From Lachnoclostridium sp. UBA1781 (GTDB taxonomy: Bacteria > Bacillota > Clostridia > Lachnospirales > Lachnospiraceae): 17,214 bases of DNA. Made by a program: the position numbers and the translations under genes. A model generated the notes under the pieces. The model saw nothing but the letters and a program-made list of their open reading frames with translations. It had not been told where the DNA came from and did no database searches. This document shows, in pieces, positions 1 to 6,543 of this stretch (positions are counted from its first letter, which is position 1; each line of letters begins with the position of its first letter). Location of the stretch: NCBI GenBank assembly GCA_002315495.1, contig DCGJ01000064.1:1-17214 (forward strand), given 5' to 3'.

Positions 1-717
1 GTCAGTATCGAAGATACCCGTGAAATTACACTCAACCATGAAAACTGGATTGCAAGCGTTGTTCCGCCGGAGTCCCCGTCTGCTGAACAGAGTAAAAATG
101 ATATTACCATGTTTGACCTGCTCAAAGCCGCAATGCGTCAGAGACCTGAATACATCCTTGTGGGTGAGGTCAGAGGTATTGAAAGTCAGACTCTGTTCCA
201 GGCAATTAACACTGGTCACACGACATTCTCAACTATGCATGCATCTGATGTGGTCTCTGCAATCAACCGTCTGACAAACCCGCCGCTTGATGTGCCGAAA
301 GCATCAATTCAGGCACTTGACCTGGTAGTTGCCCAGGCAAGATATTACAAGGACGGTGCGCCTTACCGCAGAATCAAGGAAGTCGTTGAAATTATCGGAA
401 TGTCGGAATCGGGCGGTATTGAGGTCAACACTACCTTTGCCTATGACCCGGCAGATGACACAACTTCTTACTCCGGAAACTCTAAAGTGTACAAAGACAT
501 TATGCAGAGCAAGAACTTCTCGCATATTCAGATGCAGGATGAGGTAAGGCGCAGAACCAAACTCCTTGAAGCAATGCTTGCTCAGGAAATCTTTGATTTC
601 CGTGATGTCGGCAGTCTTATCTGGGTGTATCGTTCAACACCGGAGTTGATTATGGAAAATATCGATAATCTCGGATATGTTCTGACAAAGATGCAGGAAT
701 TAGCTGCCGGTGAGTAA
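1..717 (+). CDS. Archaeal-type pilus/archaellum secretion ATPase (VirB11/GspE/FlaI family), 3' part
   Basis: The reading frame is open from base 1 and gives the last 238 residues. The start and the Walker A loop lie outside the window. Visible in order are an Asp-box-like stretch (VSIEDTREI), a Walker B region (YILVGEVRG) and a His box (GHTTFSTMHA). These are the hallmarks of hexameric ATPases that power type IV pilus, archaellum and type II secretion assembly at the cytoplasmic face of the membrane. The C-terminal ~110 residues after the ATPase core resemble the archaeal rather than the bacterial PilB/TadA pattern. The next gene, 16 bp downstream, is the matching FlaJ/TadC-like membrane platform, as in archaeal pilus operons. 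The source is probably a methanogenic euryarchaeon (inference). The exact system (adhesive pilus or archaellum) cannot be decided from this fragment. It does not belong to the Firmicute part of the window. Confidence 0.92.
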   Translation, partial: VSIEDTREITLNHENWIASVVPPESPSAEQSKNDITMFDLLKAAMRQRPEYILVGEVRGIESQTLFQAINTGHTTFSTMHASDVVSAINRLTNPPLDVPKASIQALDLVVAQARYYKDGAPYRRIKEVVEIIGMSESGGIEVNTTFAYDPADDTTSYSGNSKVYKDIMQSKNFSHIQMQDEVRRRTKLLEAMLAQEIFDFRDVGSLIWVYRSTPELIMENIDNLGYVLTKMQELAAGE

Positions 718-733
718 AAAAGAGGATTGAAAA

Positions 734-1666
734 ATGTCATCGAATATGTTTGAGTTAAAAATTTCCGAAGAGCATCTGAGGAGTCTCTCGGCAAAACTTT
801 ACTCGGCACGTATTGACATGAGTGCAGAAAATCTCATCAGATACGCACGGCTTGCAGGTGCAGGCGCTGCGCTGATGGTTTTTGTCATCGTTCTCTTTAT
901 TGACATTATTTTGCGTAATGTCAGTTTGTTTACGCCGCCTCTTGTGTTTGTTACAGTTCCAGGAACATTAATTGTTGCAATACTTGTTGCCATTCTTGCG
1001 TACGCAGCTGTGCACAAATATCCTGATATTACAATAAGCGGTCGTGCGCGTAAAATTGACATGACGATGTATGAGATGGTCATGTATCTGTACGCACTCC
1101 ATCAGTCGGGGGCAACGCTTACTTCCTCAATTCAGTCTCTTGCAAAATATGCCGACTTCTATGGAGAAGCTGCGATGGAGTTCCGTCAGGTTGTTACCGA
1201 TACGGATTTCTGCGGCAGAGATATTTATTCCGCTCTGAAAAATCTTGCAGAAACTACGCCTTCGATGAAACTGAAGCATTTCCTTACTGAGTACAGTTCG
1301 ACATACCGTTCTATCGGTTCTGTCGATGTGTTCCTGGATAGTAAGCTTGAAGAAATGCATGAGGAAAAGCGTGTTGCGCAGAAGGCGTATCTCGCCTCTC
1401 TTGAAGCAGTCGCTGAGATGTACATTACGCTGTTTGTGGCAGGTCCGCTCTTTGTGGTTATTGTGCTGATGGTTATTGGAATGATTTCCAAACCTGACCC
1501 GACGATTCTTGCACTTGTTGTGTATTTCGTATTACCTGTCGGTACAGCGGTACCCGAATTGCAAAGAATCTGGTCTCCGCCAATTTTGCCGAGTGGATCT
1601 CCCTTTCCAGTGAATATGCGATTGTGGAAATGCCGGTTCCGACTGCATGGGTCGGCCAGACATTGA
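734..1666 (+). CDS. Archaeal FlaJ/TadC-like pilus platform membrane protein, C-terminus lost at a chimeric join
   Basis: The product would be the polytopic platform protein that partners the upstream ATPase. ATG at 734 is preceded by a weak AGAGG (721-725). Two hydrophobic segments (about residues 40-62 and 70-95) are followed by a cytoplasmic T2SS-F-type domain, with stretches such as YEMVMYLYALHQSG and the helical LEEMHEEKRVAQKAYLASLE. Another hydrophobic pair follows near residues 230-272, ending in YFVLPVGTA. The archaeal-like protein stops at about base 1550. The frame continues to 1666 but its last ~38 residues are basic, Pro-rich and unrelated to the family. They are an out-of-frame reading of the TrkA/KtrA-type gene that begins in another frame at 1549. 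FlaJ-like proteins normally end with a further membrane segment and tail, absent here. The gene is therefore cut, and the formal stop at 1666 is not its natural end. Confidence 0.82.
   Translation: MSSNMFELKISEEHLRSLSAKLYSARIDMSAENLIRYARLAGAGAALMVFVIVLFIDIILRNVSLFTPPLVFVTVPGTLIVAILVAILAYAAVHKYPDITISGRARKIDMTMYEMVMYLYALHQSGATLTSSIQSLAKYADFYGEAAMEFRQVVTDTDFCGRDIYSALKNLAETTPSMKLKHFLTEYSSTYRSIGSVDVFLDSKLEEMHEEKRVAQKAYLASLEAVAEMYITLFVAGPLFVVIVLMVIGMISKPDPTILALVVYFVLPVGTAVPELQRIWSPPILPSGSPFPVNMRLWKCRFRLHGSARH
1545..1555. other. Chimeric junction between archaeal and Firmicute DNA
   Basis: On the left, frame 2 encodes an archaeal pilus platform protein up to VGTA. On the right, frame 1 encodes a bacterial RCK_C protein from GTRIAKNL onward. 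Both genes are incomplete at exactly this point, one lacking its end and the other its beginning. Both sides can share a few bases (GGTAC occurs at 1541-1545 and 1549-1553), and a GGTACC hexamer lies at 1549-1554. The exact crossover base cannot be fixed without the parental sequences. An assembly artefact is the most economical explanation; a true rearrangement is possible. Confidence 0.75.
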
Positions 1667-1845
1667 TTCAGCTGGACCTTCGTAAGAAGTATCATGTGAA
1701 CATTGTTGCGAAGAAAAAAGGCAAGAAAATTGAGGTTAATATTCTTCCGGATGTACCGTTTACCGAGGAGGATACCTTGATCGTAATCGGATCCAATAAG
1801 GACATTAATCACCTTCCGAAGAATGAGAAAAAGGCAGGTCAGTAA
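1549..1845 (+). CDS. TrkA/KtrA-type potassium uptake regulator, C-terminal fragment (RCK_C)
   Basis: About 98 residues in frame 1 lack a start codon; the first in-frame ATG is at 1624, inside the domain. The sequence after IAKNLVSANFAEWISLSSEY is a typical hinge from a Rossmann RCK_N domain into an RCK_C (TrkA_C) domain. The latter shows YAIVEMPVP, WVGQTLIQLDLRKKY, VNIVAKKKGKK and the closing FTEEDTLIVIGSNKDI. Full-length KtrA/TrkA-like proteins are about 220 residues, so roughly the N-terminal 120, including the NAD/ATP-binding domain, are missing. In intact form these proteins gate a KtrB/TrkH-type K+ channel at the inner face of the membrane. No ktrB/trkH gene follows; it may have lain upstream in the original genome. 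Family assignment is firm, while the Ktr versus Trk label is not. Confidence 0.8.
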   Translation, partial: GTRIAKNLVSANFAEWISLSSEYAIVEMPVPTAWVGQTLIQLDLRKKYHVNIVAKKKGKKIEVNILPDVPFTEEDTLIVIGSNKDINHLPKNEKKAGQ

Positions 1846-1939
1846 CATGCCTTTCCTTCTTTTTGGGGAGAACTTTTGGGCCAATTAACGGAAGCGAAAT
1901 GACTTAAAAAAGAACCTTAAAAAATATGATCAGAAACTC

Positions 1940-1968
1940 TTGACATACCCGACAGAAGGGGGTAGAAT
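1940..1968 (+). promoter_or_regulatory. Near-consensus sigma-A promoter
   Basis: TTGACA (1940-1945) is a perfect -35, followed by a 17-bp spacer and TAGAAT (1963-1968) as -10. The upstream flank is A/T-rich. It points toward the WYL regulator gene but lies ~360 bp from its start, so it would give a long leader or drive a non-coding RNA. It is the best-matching promoter in the window. Confidence 0.62.
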
Positions 1969-2089
1969 GATGTTCCACCCTATGAAAAACAAACATATGT
2001 TCGGGATGACGGAGTTTCTTTTTTTGTCGAAAAAAGGGGAGACCGTGCGGGGAAAAGCCGCATTTTCATGGGGGAAAGAAAGAACAATT

Positions 2090-2103
2090 GGATGAATTCA
2101 TCC
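2090..2103. repeat. 14-bp perfect palindrome
   Basis: GGATGAATTCATCC equals its own reverse complement. It lies in the predicted transcribed leader downstream of the 1940-1968 promoter. As RNA it could extend by two G·U pairs on the outside, but the hairpin would have no proper loop, so a DNA-binding site is at least as likely. Function unknown. Confidence 0.4.
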
Positions 2104-2174
2104 GGCTGAAACCAAGGGAGGTGTCGCTTACTAAAATCAGCAGGGATACTCAAAAAAAAGTGGTAAAGTTGTAG

Positions 2175-2192
2175 ATTCTACCGAGGTAGAAT
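2175..2192. promoter_or_regulatory. Operator-like dyad ATTCTACC-GA-GGTAGAAT
   Basis: Two perfect 8-bp arms are separated by 2 bp. The right arm, GGTAGAAT, is identical to the -10 region of the promoter at 1961-1968. Such compact dyads are typical repressor sites. Its place ~140 bp upstream of a WYL-type regulator gene suggests autoregulation, but nothing in the sequence proves which protein binds. Confidence 0.4.
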
Positions 2193-2238
2193 AAAAATGT
2201 GTATTTGGTAATATTAGTGTGAATTGTTTTGTTTTATA

Positions 2239-2283
2239 GGAAAGCATTGGGGCTTTCCGACTTGGAAGGCATTGAGGCTTTCC
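2239..2283 (+). repeat. Tandem pair of 20-bp hairpin-forming repeats
   Basis: GGAAAGCATTGGGGCTTTCC (2239-2258) recurs as GGAAGGCATTGAGGCTTTCC (2264-2283), with 18 of 20 bases identical and a 25-bp period. Each copy is itself an inverted repeat (GGAARGC/GCTTTCC around a short loop), so the leader would carry two adjacent hairpins. The second ends ~30 bases before the Shine-Dalgarno of the WYL regulator gene. The base changes keep pairing in copy 2 through a G·T (G·U) pair. Candidates are tandem operators or an RNA-level control element. Confidence 0.6.
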
Positions 2284-2331
2284 GTTGGGAATTGTAGGTT
2301 AAGGTTTTTACACAGGAAGGAGTATACCACC

Positions 2332-3399
2332 ATGAAGAACATTTCTATTTGTATCCTTGAGATTTTGAAAGAGCACTCCAATGAGGAGCATCGCTTGAGC
2401 CAGAAGCAGATTCGTGAGTATCTGCAGAGTGACTATGGCTTGAACTGTGACCGTAAGGCGGTGCATCGTAACCTTGAAGCTTTGCTGGACCTTGATTTTC
2501 CGATTGAGTACAAGGAAAAGAAGAGAACCACTGCGGGAAGAACGACCGGTGAGACGGTGGAAGACAGTGTGCTTTCCGATTTCTATTTTGTCCATGATTT
2601 TACGGACAGTGAGCTTCGCTTTCTGATTGACTGCCTGATGTTTTCGAAGAACATTCCGGCATCGCAGGGGCAGGAGCTTGTTGCGAAGCTGGAGAAACTG
2701 TCCAGTAAGCATTTTCGAAGCAAGAACCAGCACATTCATACGATGAATGTCAATGCGCCGGAGAACCCGGAGCTGTTTCTTAACATTGATCTGATTGATG
2801 AGGCACTGACGAAGAAGAAGCAGGTTTCCTTTTTCTATAACCGTTATGGAGCAGATAAAAAGCTTCATCCGGTGAAGGACAAGGAGGGGAATCCTCGGAT
2901 TACGACCGTCACCCCTTTGCAGATTGTGGCTGCTAATGGCCGCCATTATATGATTGCCTGTCCGGAAGGCGCAATGGAGGTTCGACACTATCGCCTTGAC
3001 AAGATAACGAACATGGAACTCACGACGAACTCCGGTGTGAATGTACGAAAGCTCAAGGGCTTTGAGCAGGGACTTCAGATTCCGAAGCATATGGCCGAGC
3101 ATGTGTATATGCACAGCGGTGAAAGTGAGAGGGTGAATTTTCGCGCCAATCGTGCTATTATTGATGATGTAGTGGATTGGTTTGGCGGAGAGGCTTCCTT
3201 CACCAACACCATGGGAGACACGGTGGACGTATGGGTTCGCTGCAACCGAAGCGCATTTGTCTGCTGGGCACTCCAGTATTGTCGTAGTGTGGAGGTTTTG
3301 TCCCCACTCGATGTACGGGAGGAAGTTGCTTCCGAACTTCGAAAGGCGGCCGAGAAGTACGCTATGCCGACGTGCGTATCGGTACCGAGCGTATCGTAA
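2332..3399 (+). CDS. WYL-domain transcriptional regulator (YafY/PafC-like)
   Basis: This 355-residue cytoplasmic protein has an N-terminal winged helix (about residues 1-65, including SQKQIREYL and CDRKAVHRNLEALLDLDFPI). A helical linker follows, then a WYL sensor domain around residues 150-240. The WYL core is recognisable as PLQIVAANGRHYMIAC followed by VRHYRLDKI, with HYM in place of the usual WYL triplet. WYL domains of this class are thought to bind ligands or nucleic acid and to adjust DNA binding; the target is unknown. ATG 2332 is chosen because AGGAAGGAG lies at 2314-2322. The frame is open upstream to 2224 but without a ribosome site. Palindromes and tandem hairpins just upstream suggest autoregulation. 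It is likely monocistronic, with a hairpin terminator following at 3521-3564. Confidence 0.88.
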   Translation: MKNISICILEILKEHSNEEHRLSQKQIREYLQSDYGLNCDRKAVHRNLEALLDLDFPIEYKEKKRTTAGRTTGETVEDSVLSDFYFVHDFTDSELRFLIDCLMFSKNIPASQGQELVAKLEKLSSKHFRSKNQHIHTMNVNAPENPELFLNIDLIDEALTKKKQVSFFYNRYGADKKLHPVKDKEGNPRITTVTPLQIVAANGRHYMIACPEGAMEVRHYRLDKITNMELTTNSGVNVRKLKGFEQGLQIPKHMAEHVYMHSGESERVNFRANRAIIDDVVDWFGGEASFTNTMGDTVDVWVRCNRSAFVCWALQYCRSVEVLSPLDVREEVASELRKAAEKYAMPTCVSVPSVS

Positions 3400-3520
3400 G
3401 ACGAGACGAGTGTTCCATTAAGTGTCCCCAAAAGACGACGGACATATGACTGTCGATTTGGGATGTAGATGAGCTCTAATAGGTTGGCTCGCCGGATAAT
3501 TTGGGTAGTAGTTATAAATG

Positions 3521-3567
3521 GCGAACGATAAAACGAACGAAAAAACGGTTGTTTTATCGTTCGCTTT
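3521..3567 (+). terminator. Rho-independent terminator after the WYL regulator gene
   Basis: A perfect 14-bp stem (GCGAACGATAAAAC at 3521-3534 with GTTTTATCGTTCGC at 3551-3564) encloses a 16-nt loop and is followed by TTT. The U-tract is short, so termination may be partial. It separates the regulator gene from the DinD-like gene. Confidence 0.65.
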
Positions 3568-3645
3568 GCTGTATGAATAATTGCGTTGAGGGGAAACACT
3601 TTACGAGTATTGATTTTACAATTCGATAAAGGAGGTATTGAAAAA

Positions 3646-4014
3646 GTGGATAAAAAAACGATTATGACGATGAAAAAGACATTTGATGATATTATGCATA
3701 CTACTGAAGATGGAAATGTGGAATTCTGGTATGCCAGAGAACTTATGGAGTGTCTTGGATATGTAACATGGAGAAGATTTAAGGAAGCAATAGAGAGAGC
3801 AAAAGAATCTTGTGAAAGTGCTGGAGTAGAGGTGTCGGACCATTTTGCCGGCGCCGGCAAAATGGTCGAAATAGGTAGCGGGGCAAAGAGGGAAAAAGAG
3901 GATGTAATGCTTACCAGATATGCCTGTTACCTCATTGCTCAGAATGGTGATCCAAGAAAAGAAACTGGCAAAGGCATCAGGAAAATTACCACAGGACGTG
4001 AGGTGATTACTTGA
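3646..4014 (+). CDS. dinD: DinD-like (DNA damage-inducible protein D) N-terminal remnant
   Basis: Translation from GTG 3646 follows a strong AAAGGAGG (3628-3635) and gives 122 residues. Residues 9-105 fit the N-terminal half of the DinD/BRO-like family: FDDIMH, a WYARELMECLGY segment, WRRFKEAIERAKESC, then KMVEIGSGAKRE and the family signature MLTRYACYLIAQNGDPRKE. DinD proteins are about 270-280 residues, so more than half is missing. After DPRKE the tail (TGKGIRKITTGREVIT) is unlike the family, which points to an internal deletion with loss of frame. The +1 frame just there reads KKLAKASGKLPQDV and then stops, and could be leftover C-terminal coding. Family members are linked to DNA damage response and RecA modulation. 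This copy is probably a pseudogene, although its start signals are intact. Confidence 0.7.
   Translation: MDKKTIMTMKKTFDDIMHTTEDGNVEFWYARELMECLGYVTWRRFKEAIERAKESCESAGVEVSDHFAGAGKMVEIGSGAKREKEDVMLTRYACYLIAQNGDPRKETGKGIRKITTGREVIT
3838..3867. repeat. Perfect 30-bp palindrome inside the DinD-like frame
   Basis: GACCATTTTGCCGGC is followed directly by its exact reverse complement, with no spacer and symmetry centred between 3852 and 3853. It is exactly ten codons in phase (Asp65 to Val74, DHFAGAGKMV), so the opposite strand in phase encodes the same ten residues. It sits in the conserved stretch just before the GSGA motif. Confidence 0.85.
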
Positions 4015-4090
4015 AAAAAGCAACGATGTTACTTAAGATACAAGAGTATCTAATGCAATGCTAGCAGAATTTAAGAAAAGAGGTGTTTAT

Positions 4091-4753
4091 ATGGCTCAAA
4101 AACCGAGGATGACAAAGGAGAACATTGTTCCACTGTATGAAACGAAGTTTCTAAGTCTGTATGATTTACAATATGCGGAGGGACGTCATTATTTCAACGC
4201 GTCCCGCAATTCTCTTGAGGCGCAGGCGTGCCTTCTCTCGGATGAAGAGGCGAAGTCAAAGAGAGCCGACGCGGTGAACATTGTCTTTATCCTTCGTGAG
4301 AAGGGCGAGGAACCAAAGCTACTGCTGTCTTATGAATACCGTTATCCTACGGGCCAGTTTTTATTAAGCCCTCCGGCCGGAATGATTGATCCGGCGGATG
4401 GTGTTACCGAGGAGGCTTTATTTACGGCTTCGGTACGCGAAATTAAAGAAGAAACCGGAATTACCGTGAAGGCAACAGACCGACTGTTCATTGTGAACCC
4501 TTTGGTATGGTCCACACCCGGAATGACGGATGAAAGCAATGCGCTGATGTGCGCAGTCGTGGATGTTAACGATTTGTCAGAGCTGAATCAAAAGGGCGCG
4601 GAAGGCACAGAGCTCTTTGATGGTTTCGAACTGTTAAATCGCGCGCAAGCCCTGAAAGTCTTTCGAAACGGGCGCGATAAGAACGGAATCTATTATTCCG
4701 TATACACCTGGTGCGCATTGAGCTATTTCCTGTCGGGAGCATGGGAGGAATAA
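4091..4753 (+). CDS. NUDIX hydrolase, ADP-ribose pyrophosphatase-like
   Basis: This 220-residue protein has a clear Nudix motif: PAGMIDPADG leads to REIKEETGI, with Arg116-Glu117 and the metal-binding pair Glu120-Glu121. The motif has a few extra residues between its first Gly and the central Glu, as seen in ADP-sugar pyrophosphatase subgroups. The family hydrolyses nucleoside diphosphates linked to another moiety, using Mg2+, in the cytoplasm. ADP-ribose or an ADP-sugar is the best guess for substrate. The ~60 residues before the motif form the beta-rich N-terminal part common in this subgroup. ATG 4091 is preferred because AGAGGTG (4079-4085) is well placed. The frame opens earlier, at 4058, without a ribosome site. 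A terminator follows at 4791-4820. No clear promoter is visible, so it may be read from upstream. Confidence 0.88.
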   Translation: MAQKPRMTKENIVPLYETKFLSLYDLQYAEGRHYFNASRNSLEAQACLLSDEEAKSKRADAVNIVFILREKGEEPKLLLSYEYRYPTGQFLLSPPAGMIDPADGVTEEALFTASVREIKEETGITVKATDRLFIVNPLVWSTPGMTDESNALMCAVVDVNDLSELNQKGAEGTELFDGFELLNRAQALKVFRNGRDKNGIYYSVYTWCALSYFLSGAWEE

Positions 4754-4790
4754 CATATCCGAATACGGCAAATTTTTTCATTTAGAGAAC

Positions 4791-4820
4791 AACTCCGGCT
4801 GATTTCAGTCGGAGTTTCTT
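4791..4820 (+). terminator. Rho-independent terminator after the NUDIX gene
   Basis: AACTCCGGCTGA (4791-4802) pairs with TCAGTCGGAGTT (4805-4816) with one G·U pair, around a tight loop. TTTCTT follows. It lies 38 bp after the NUDIX stop codon and insulates that gene from the esterase operon. Confidence 0.82.
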
Positions 4821-4848
4821 AAATTTTAGGGAACATCTCAAAGGGGTG

Positions 4849-4877
4849 TTTTCAGAATGAAGATACTATGATAAAAT
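4849..4877 (+). promoter_or_regulatory. Promoter of the esterase-prepilin operon
   Basis: TTTTCA (4849-4854) and TAAAAT (4872-4877) are separated by 17 bp, ~80 bp before the esterase start and just after the preceding terminator. The -10 is good and the -35 moderate. The same TTTTCA-17-TAnAAT arrangement occurs at 15785-15813. Confidence 0.5.
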
Positions 4878-4957
4878 AGAGCGAAGAGGTGAGATGAACT
4901 ATCTTTTGGGAAAGGGCATTTTGCTTGCTATGAATGTGTATGTTGAGGAGAAATAAG

Positions 4958-6052
4958 ATGCAGGAATATAAGTTTTTGCCTACCGATGAATTCGTTCGCC
5001 CGATTGGAAGAACGGTGATGCTTTCGGATTGTAGAATTATGAGTTTGTCCGGTAGCGGTGTTGAGTTTACCTACTTTGGAAAGAAATGTTCCGTAACCTT
5101 TTTGGGAGACAGTTCGGCAACCCGTTCCGAGGAGGAGCCGCAGCTTTGGAAAGACCAGTCGAGAATCGCTATTTTCGTGGATGGTAAGCTTTATATTGAC
5201 CGCTGCATTTCACATGCGAAAGAAATTTTGAATGTCTGCGAGGATTTCCCGGATGATGAGCCGAAGCAGCATGTCATTAAGATTATCAAGCTTTCCGAGC
5301 CGCGTATGTCAATGGTTGGTCTGGGCGAGTTAACAATCGATGCGGAAGGACCGGCACAGCCGACTCCGCAGGCAGAGAAGTATATTGAGTTTGTGGGAGA
5401 TTCCATTACCTGTGGCTACGGCGTGGACACCTTCTCCGAGAATGAACCGTTTTCCACAGCGACGGAAAATGCATCAAAGGCTTATGCATACCTGACTGCT
5501 GCGCTTCTTGGAGCGGATTACAGCCTGGTTTCCTACAGCGGTCATGGTCTGATTTCCGGTTACACCGCAGATCCGACTACGCCGAAGCTCACGGAGCTGG
5601 TACAGCCGTATTATGAGATTTTGTCGTATTCCTACCACAATTTCCGTGGCTTGAATGTGCAGGATATTCCGTGGGATTTTGAGAGCGAGAGAAAGGCTGA
5701 CATGGTTGTCATTAACCTTGGCACCAACGATGATAGTTATGTACAGAATGATGAAACAAAGCGGAAGCAGTTTGAAGATGCTTATGTGGAATTCTTGGGA
5801 CAGATTCATCGCAAGCGCCCGAATGCGAAGCTGGTTGCCGCATTTGGCTTGATGGGTGATTCTTTGTATGAGACCGAGGCAAATGCGGTTCGCCGTTTCA
5901 CGGAACTGAGCGGCTTTAACGAAGTGTATTCCTACCGTATTCCGGTACAAGATGCGGGACGAAACGGATATGCTTCCTGCTGGCATCCGTCACCGGCTTC
6001 CCATAAGGAGACCGCTGAAGGATTGGCCGCATTTTTAAAGACGATATTGTAA
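4958..6052 (+). CDS. SGNH/GDSL carbohydrate esterase, CE2-like (acetyl-xylan esterase type)
   Basis: The protein has 364 residues in two parts. An N-terminal beta-rich domain (about 1-130) includes VEFTYFGKKCSVTFLGDS and is typical of the jelly-roll of CE2 enzymes. The C-terminal SGNH hydrolase domain has the nucleophile block GDSITCGYG (Ser149), the oxyanion block LGTND (Asn257) and the catalytic His block CWHPSPASH (His343). CE2 enzymes remove acetyl groups from xylan, glucomannan or similar glycans. There is no obvious signal peptide, so the enzyme may be cytoplasmic and act on imported acetylated oligosaccharides, or be exported by an unseen route. ATG 4958 follows GAGGAG (4945-4950). An earlier in-frame ATG at 4934 lacks a ribosome site. 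It is the first gene of a likely operon, with the next gene 10 bp downstream. Family call firm, substrate inferred. Confidence 0.88.
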   Translation: MQEYKFLPTDEFVRPIGRTVMLSDCRIMSLSGSGVEFTYFGKKCSVTFLGDSSATRSEEEPQLWKDQSRIAIFVDGKLYIDRCISHAKEILNVCEDFPDDEPKQHVIKIIKLSEPRMSMVGLGELTIDAEGPAQPTPQAEKYIEFVGDSITCGYGVDTFSENEPFSTATENASKAYAYLTAALLGADYSLVSYSGHGLISGYTADPTTPKLTELVQPYYEILSYSYHNFRGLNVQDIPWDFESERKADMVVINLGTNDDSYVQNDETKRKQFEDAYVEFLGQIHRKRPNAKLVAAFGLMGDSLYETEANAVRRFTELSGFNEVYSYRIPVQDAGRNGYASCWHPSPASHKETAEGLAAFLKTIL

Positions 6053-6062
6053 AGGAGAACAG

Positions 6063-6473
6063 ATGGACAAGAGCAGAATTCAGAAAGCAGGAATGCTAAA
6101 GGTGTATGTGCCGGAAGGCTTTACCTGCAGAAGCGGTAACAACATGGGCGAAGCAGACGATACACAGGTCTGGATTCAGAAGGAACCGGTCACCTTTTTC
6201 GATTATTACTGGATTATTCGAAAGGATGACGCGGATTCGATTGAGCACAGTATCTCCATGACCATGACCGTGAACGAGGGATGCGAACGACTGCAGCCAT
6301 TTTCCACCGGAGAGACCGAGTGGAGCGGGGTTACCTATCTGTATCGAGATGTGATTTGTAATGTTCTGAAAGGCAAGCGAGGAAACGCATATTATCAGGT
6401 TACTGTTATTGGCCACGATGTGATGGCTGAAGATACCCGAGAGGTTTTGGGGGCAATCTGCGACTGGGAGTAG
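6063..6473 (+). CDS. Conserved-looking protein of unknown function, 136 residues
   Basis: I do not recognise this family. The start ATG 6063 follows AAAGGAG (6052-6058), only 10 bp after the esterase stop, so the two genes are almost certainly co-transcribed. The product is acidic and soluble, with no signal peptide or membrane segment. It is rich in aromatic residues and alternating beta-like segments (VTFFDYYWIIRK, SISMTMTVNEG, GVTYLYRDVICNVLKG, AYYQVTVIGHD), and ends CDWE. The pattern resembles small one-domain alpha/beta proteins but carries no catalytic signature I can point to. Its place between a glycan esterase and a prepilin-like protein does not define a role. Confidence 0.75.
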   Translation: MDKSRIQKAGMLKVYVPEGFTCRSGNNMGEADDTQVWIQKEPVTFFDYYWIIRKDDADSIEHSISMTMTVNEGCERLQPFSTGETEWSGVTYLYRDVICNVLKGKRGNAYYQVTVIGHDVMAEDTREVLGAICDWE

Positions 6474-6543
6474 GTGCGCAAGGTGCCGTAACAAACATTG
6501 GAACAAGAATGAATGCAGGATTATTTCCGGAAAGGAGTTCAGA

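Larger units (their letters stand above)
1846..2331. other. 486-bp gene-free stretch with promoter and several dyad symmetries
   Basis: I see no credible coding sequence here. The possible frames are under 45 codons and lack Shine-Dalgarno sites. The stretch holds a near-consensus promoter (1940-1968), a perfect palindrome (2090-2103), an operator-like dyad (2175-2192) and tandem hairpin repeats (2239-2283). Transcription from about 1975 would make a leader of ~355 nt for the WYL regulator gene, or a separate small RNA. No hairpin with a T-run that would clearly end a small RNA is visible. I could not match it to a known riboswitch consensus by eye. Confidence 0.6.

Noticed and set aside
1549..1554. 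GGTACC (KpnI site) at the junction as proof of a cloning ligation
   Set aside because: A six-base site is common by chance and occurs elsewhere in the window. Microhomology in assembly explains it as well.
1967..2095. Small frame of ~42 codons starting at ATG 1967
   Set aside because: Its start overlaps the -10 of the promoter, it has no ribosome site and the composition is not protein-like.
2308..3114. Long minus-strand frame opposite the WYL regulator
   Set aside because: It is antisense to a clearly recognisable protein, has no recognisable domain and reflects codon bias of the real gene. The same applies to minus frames at 3075-3860 and 1225-1884 and the plus frame at 8518-9141.
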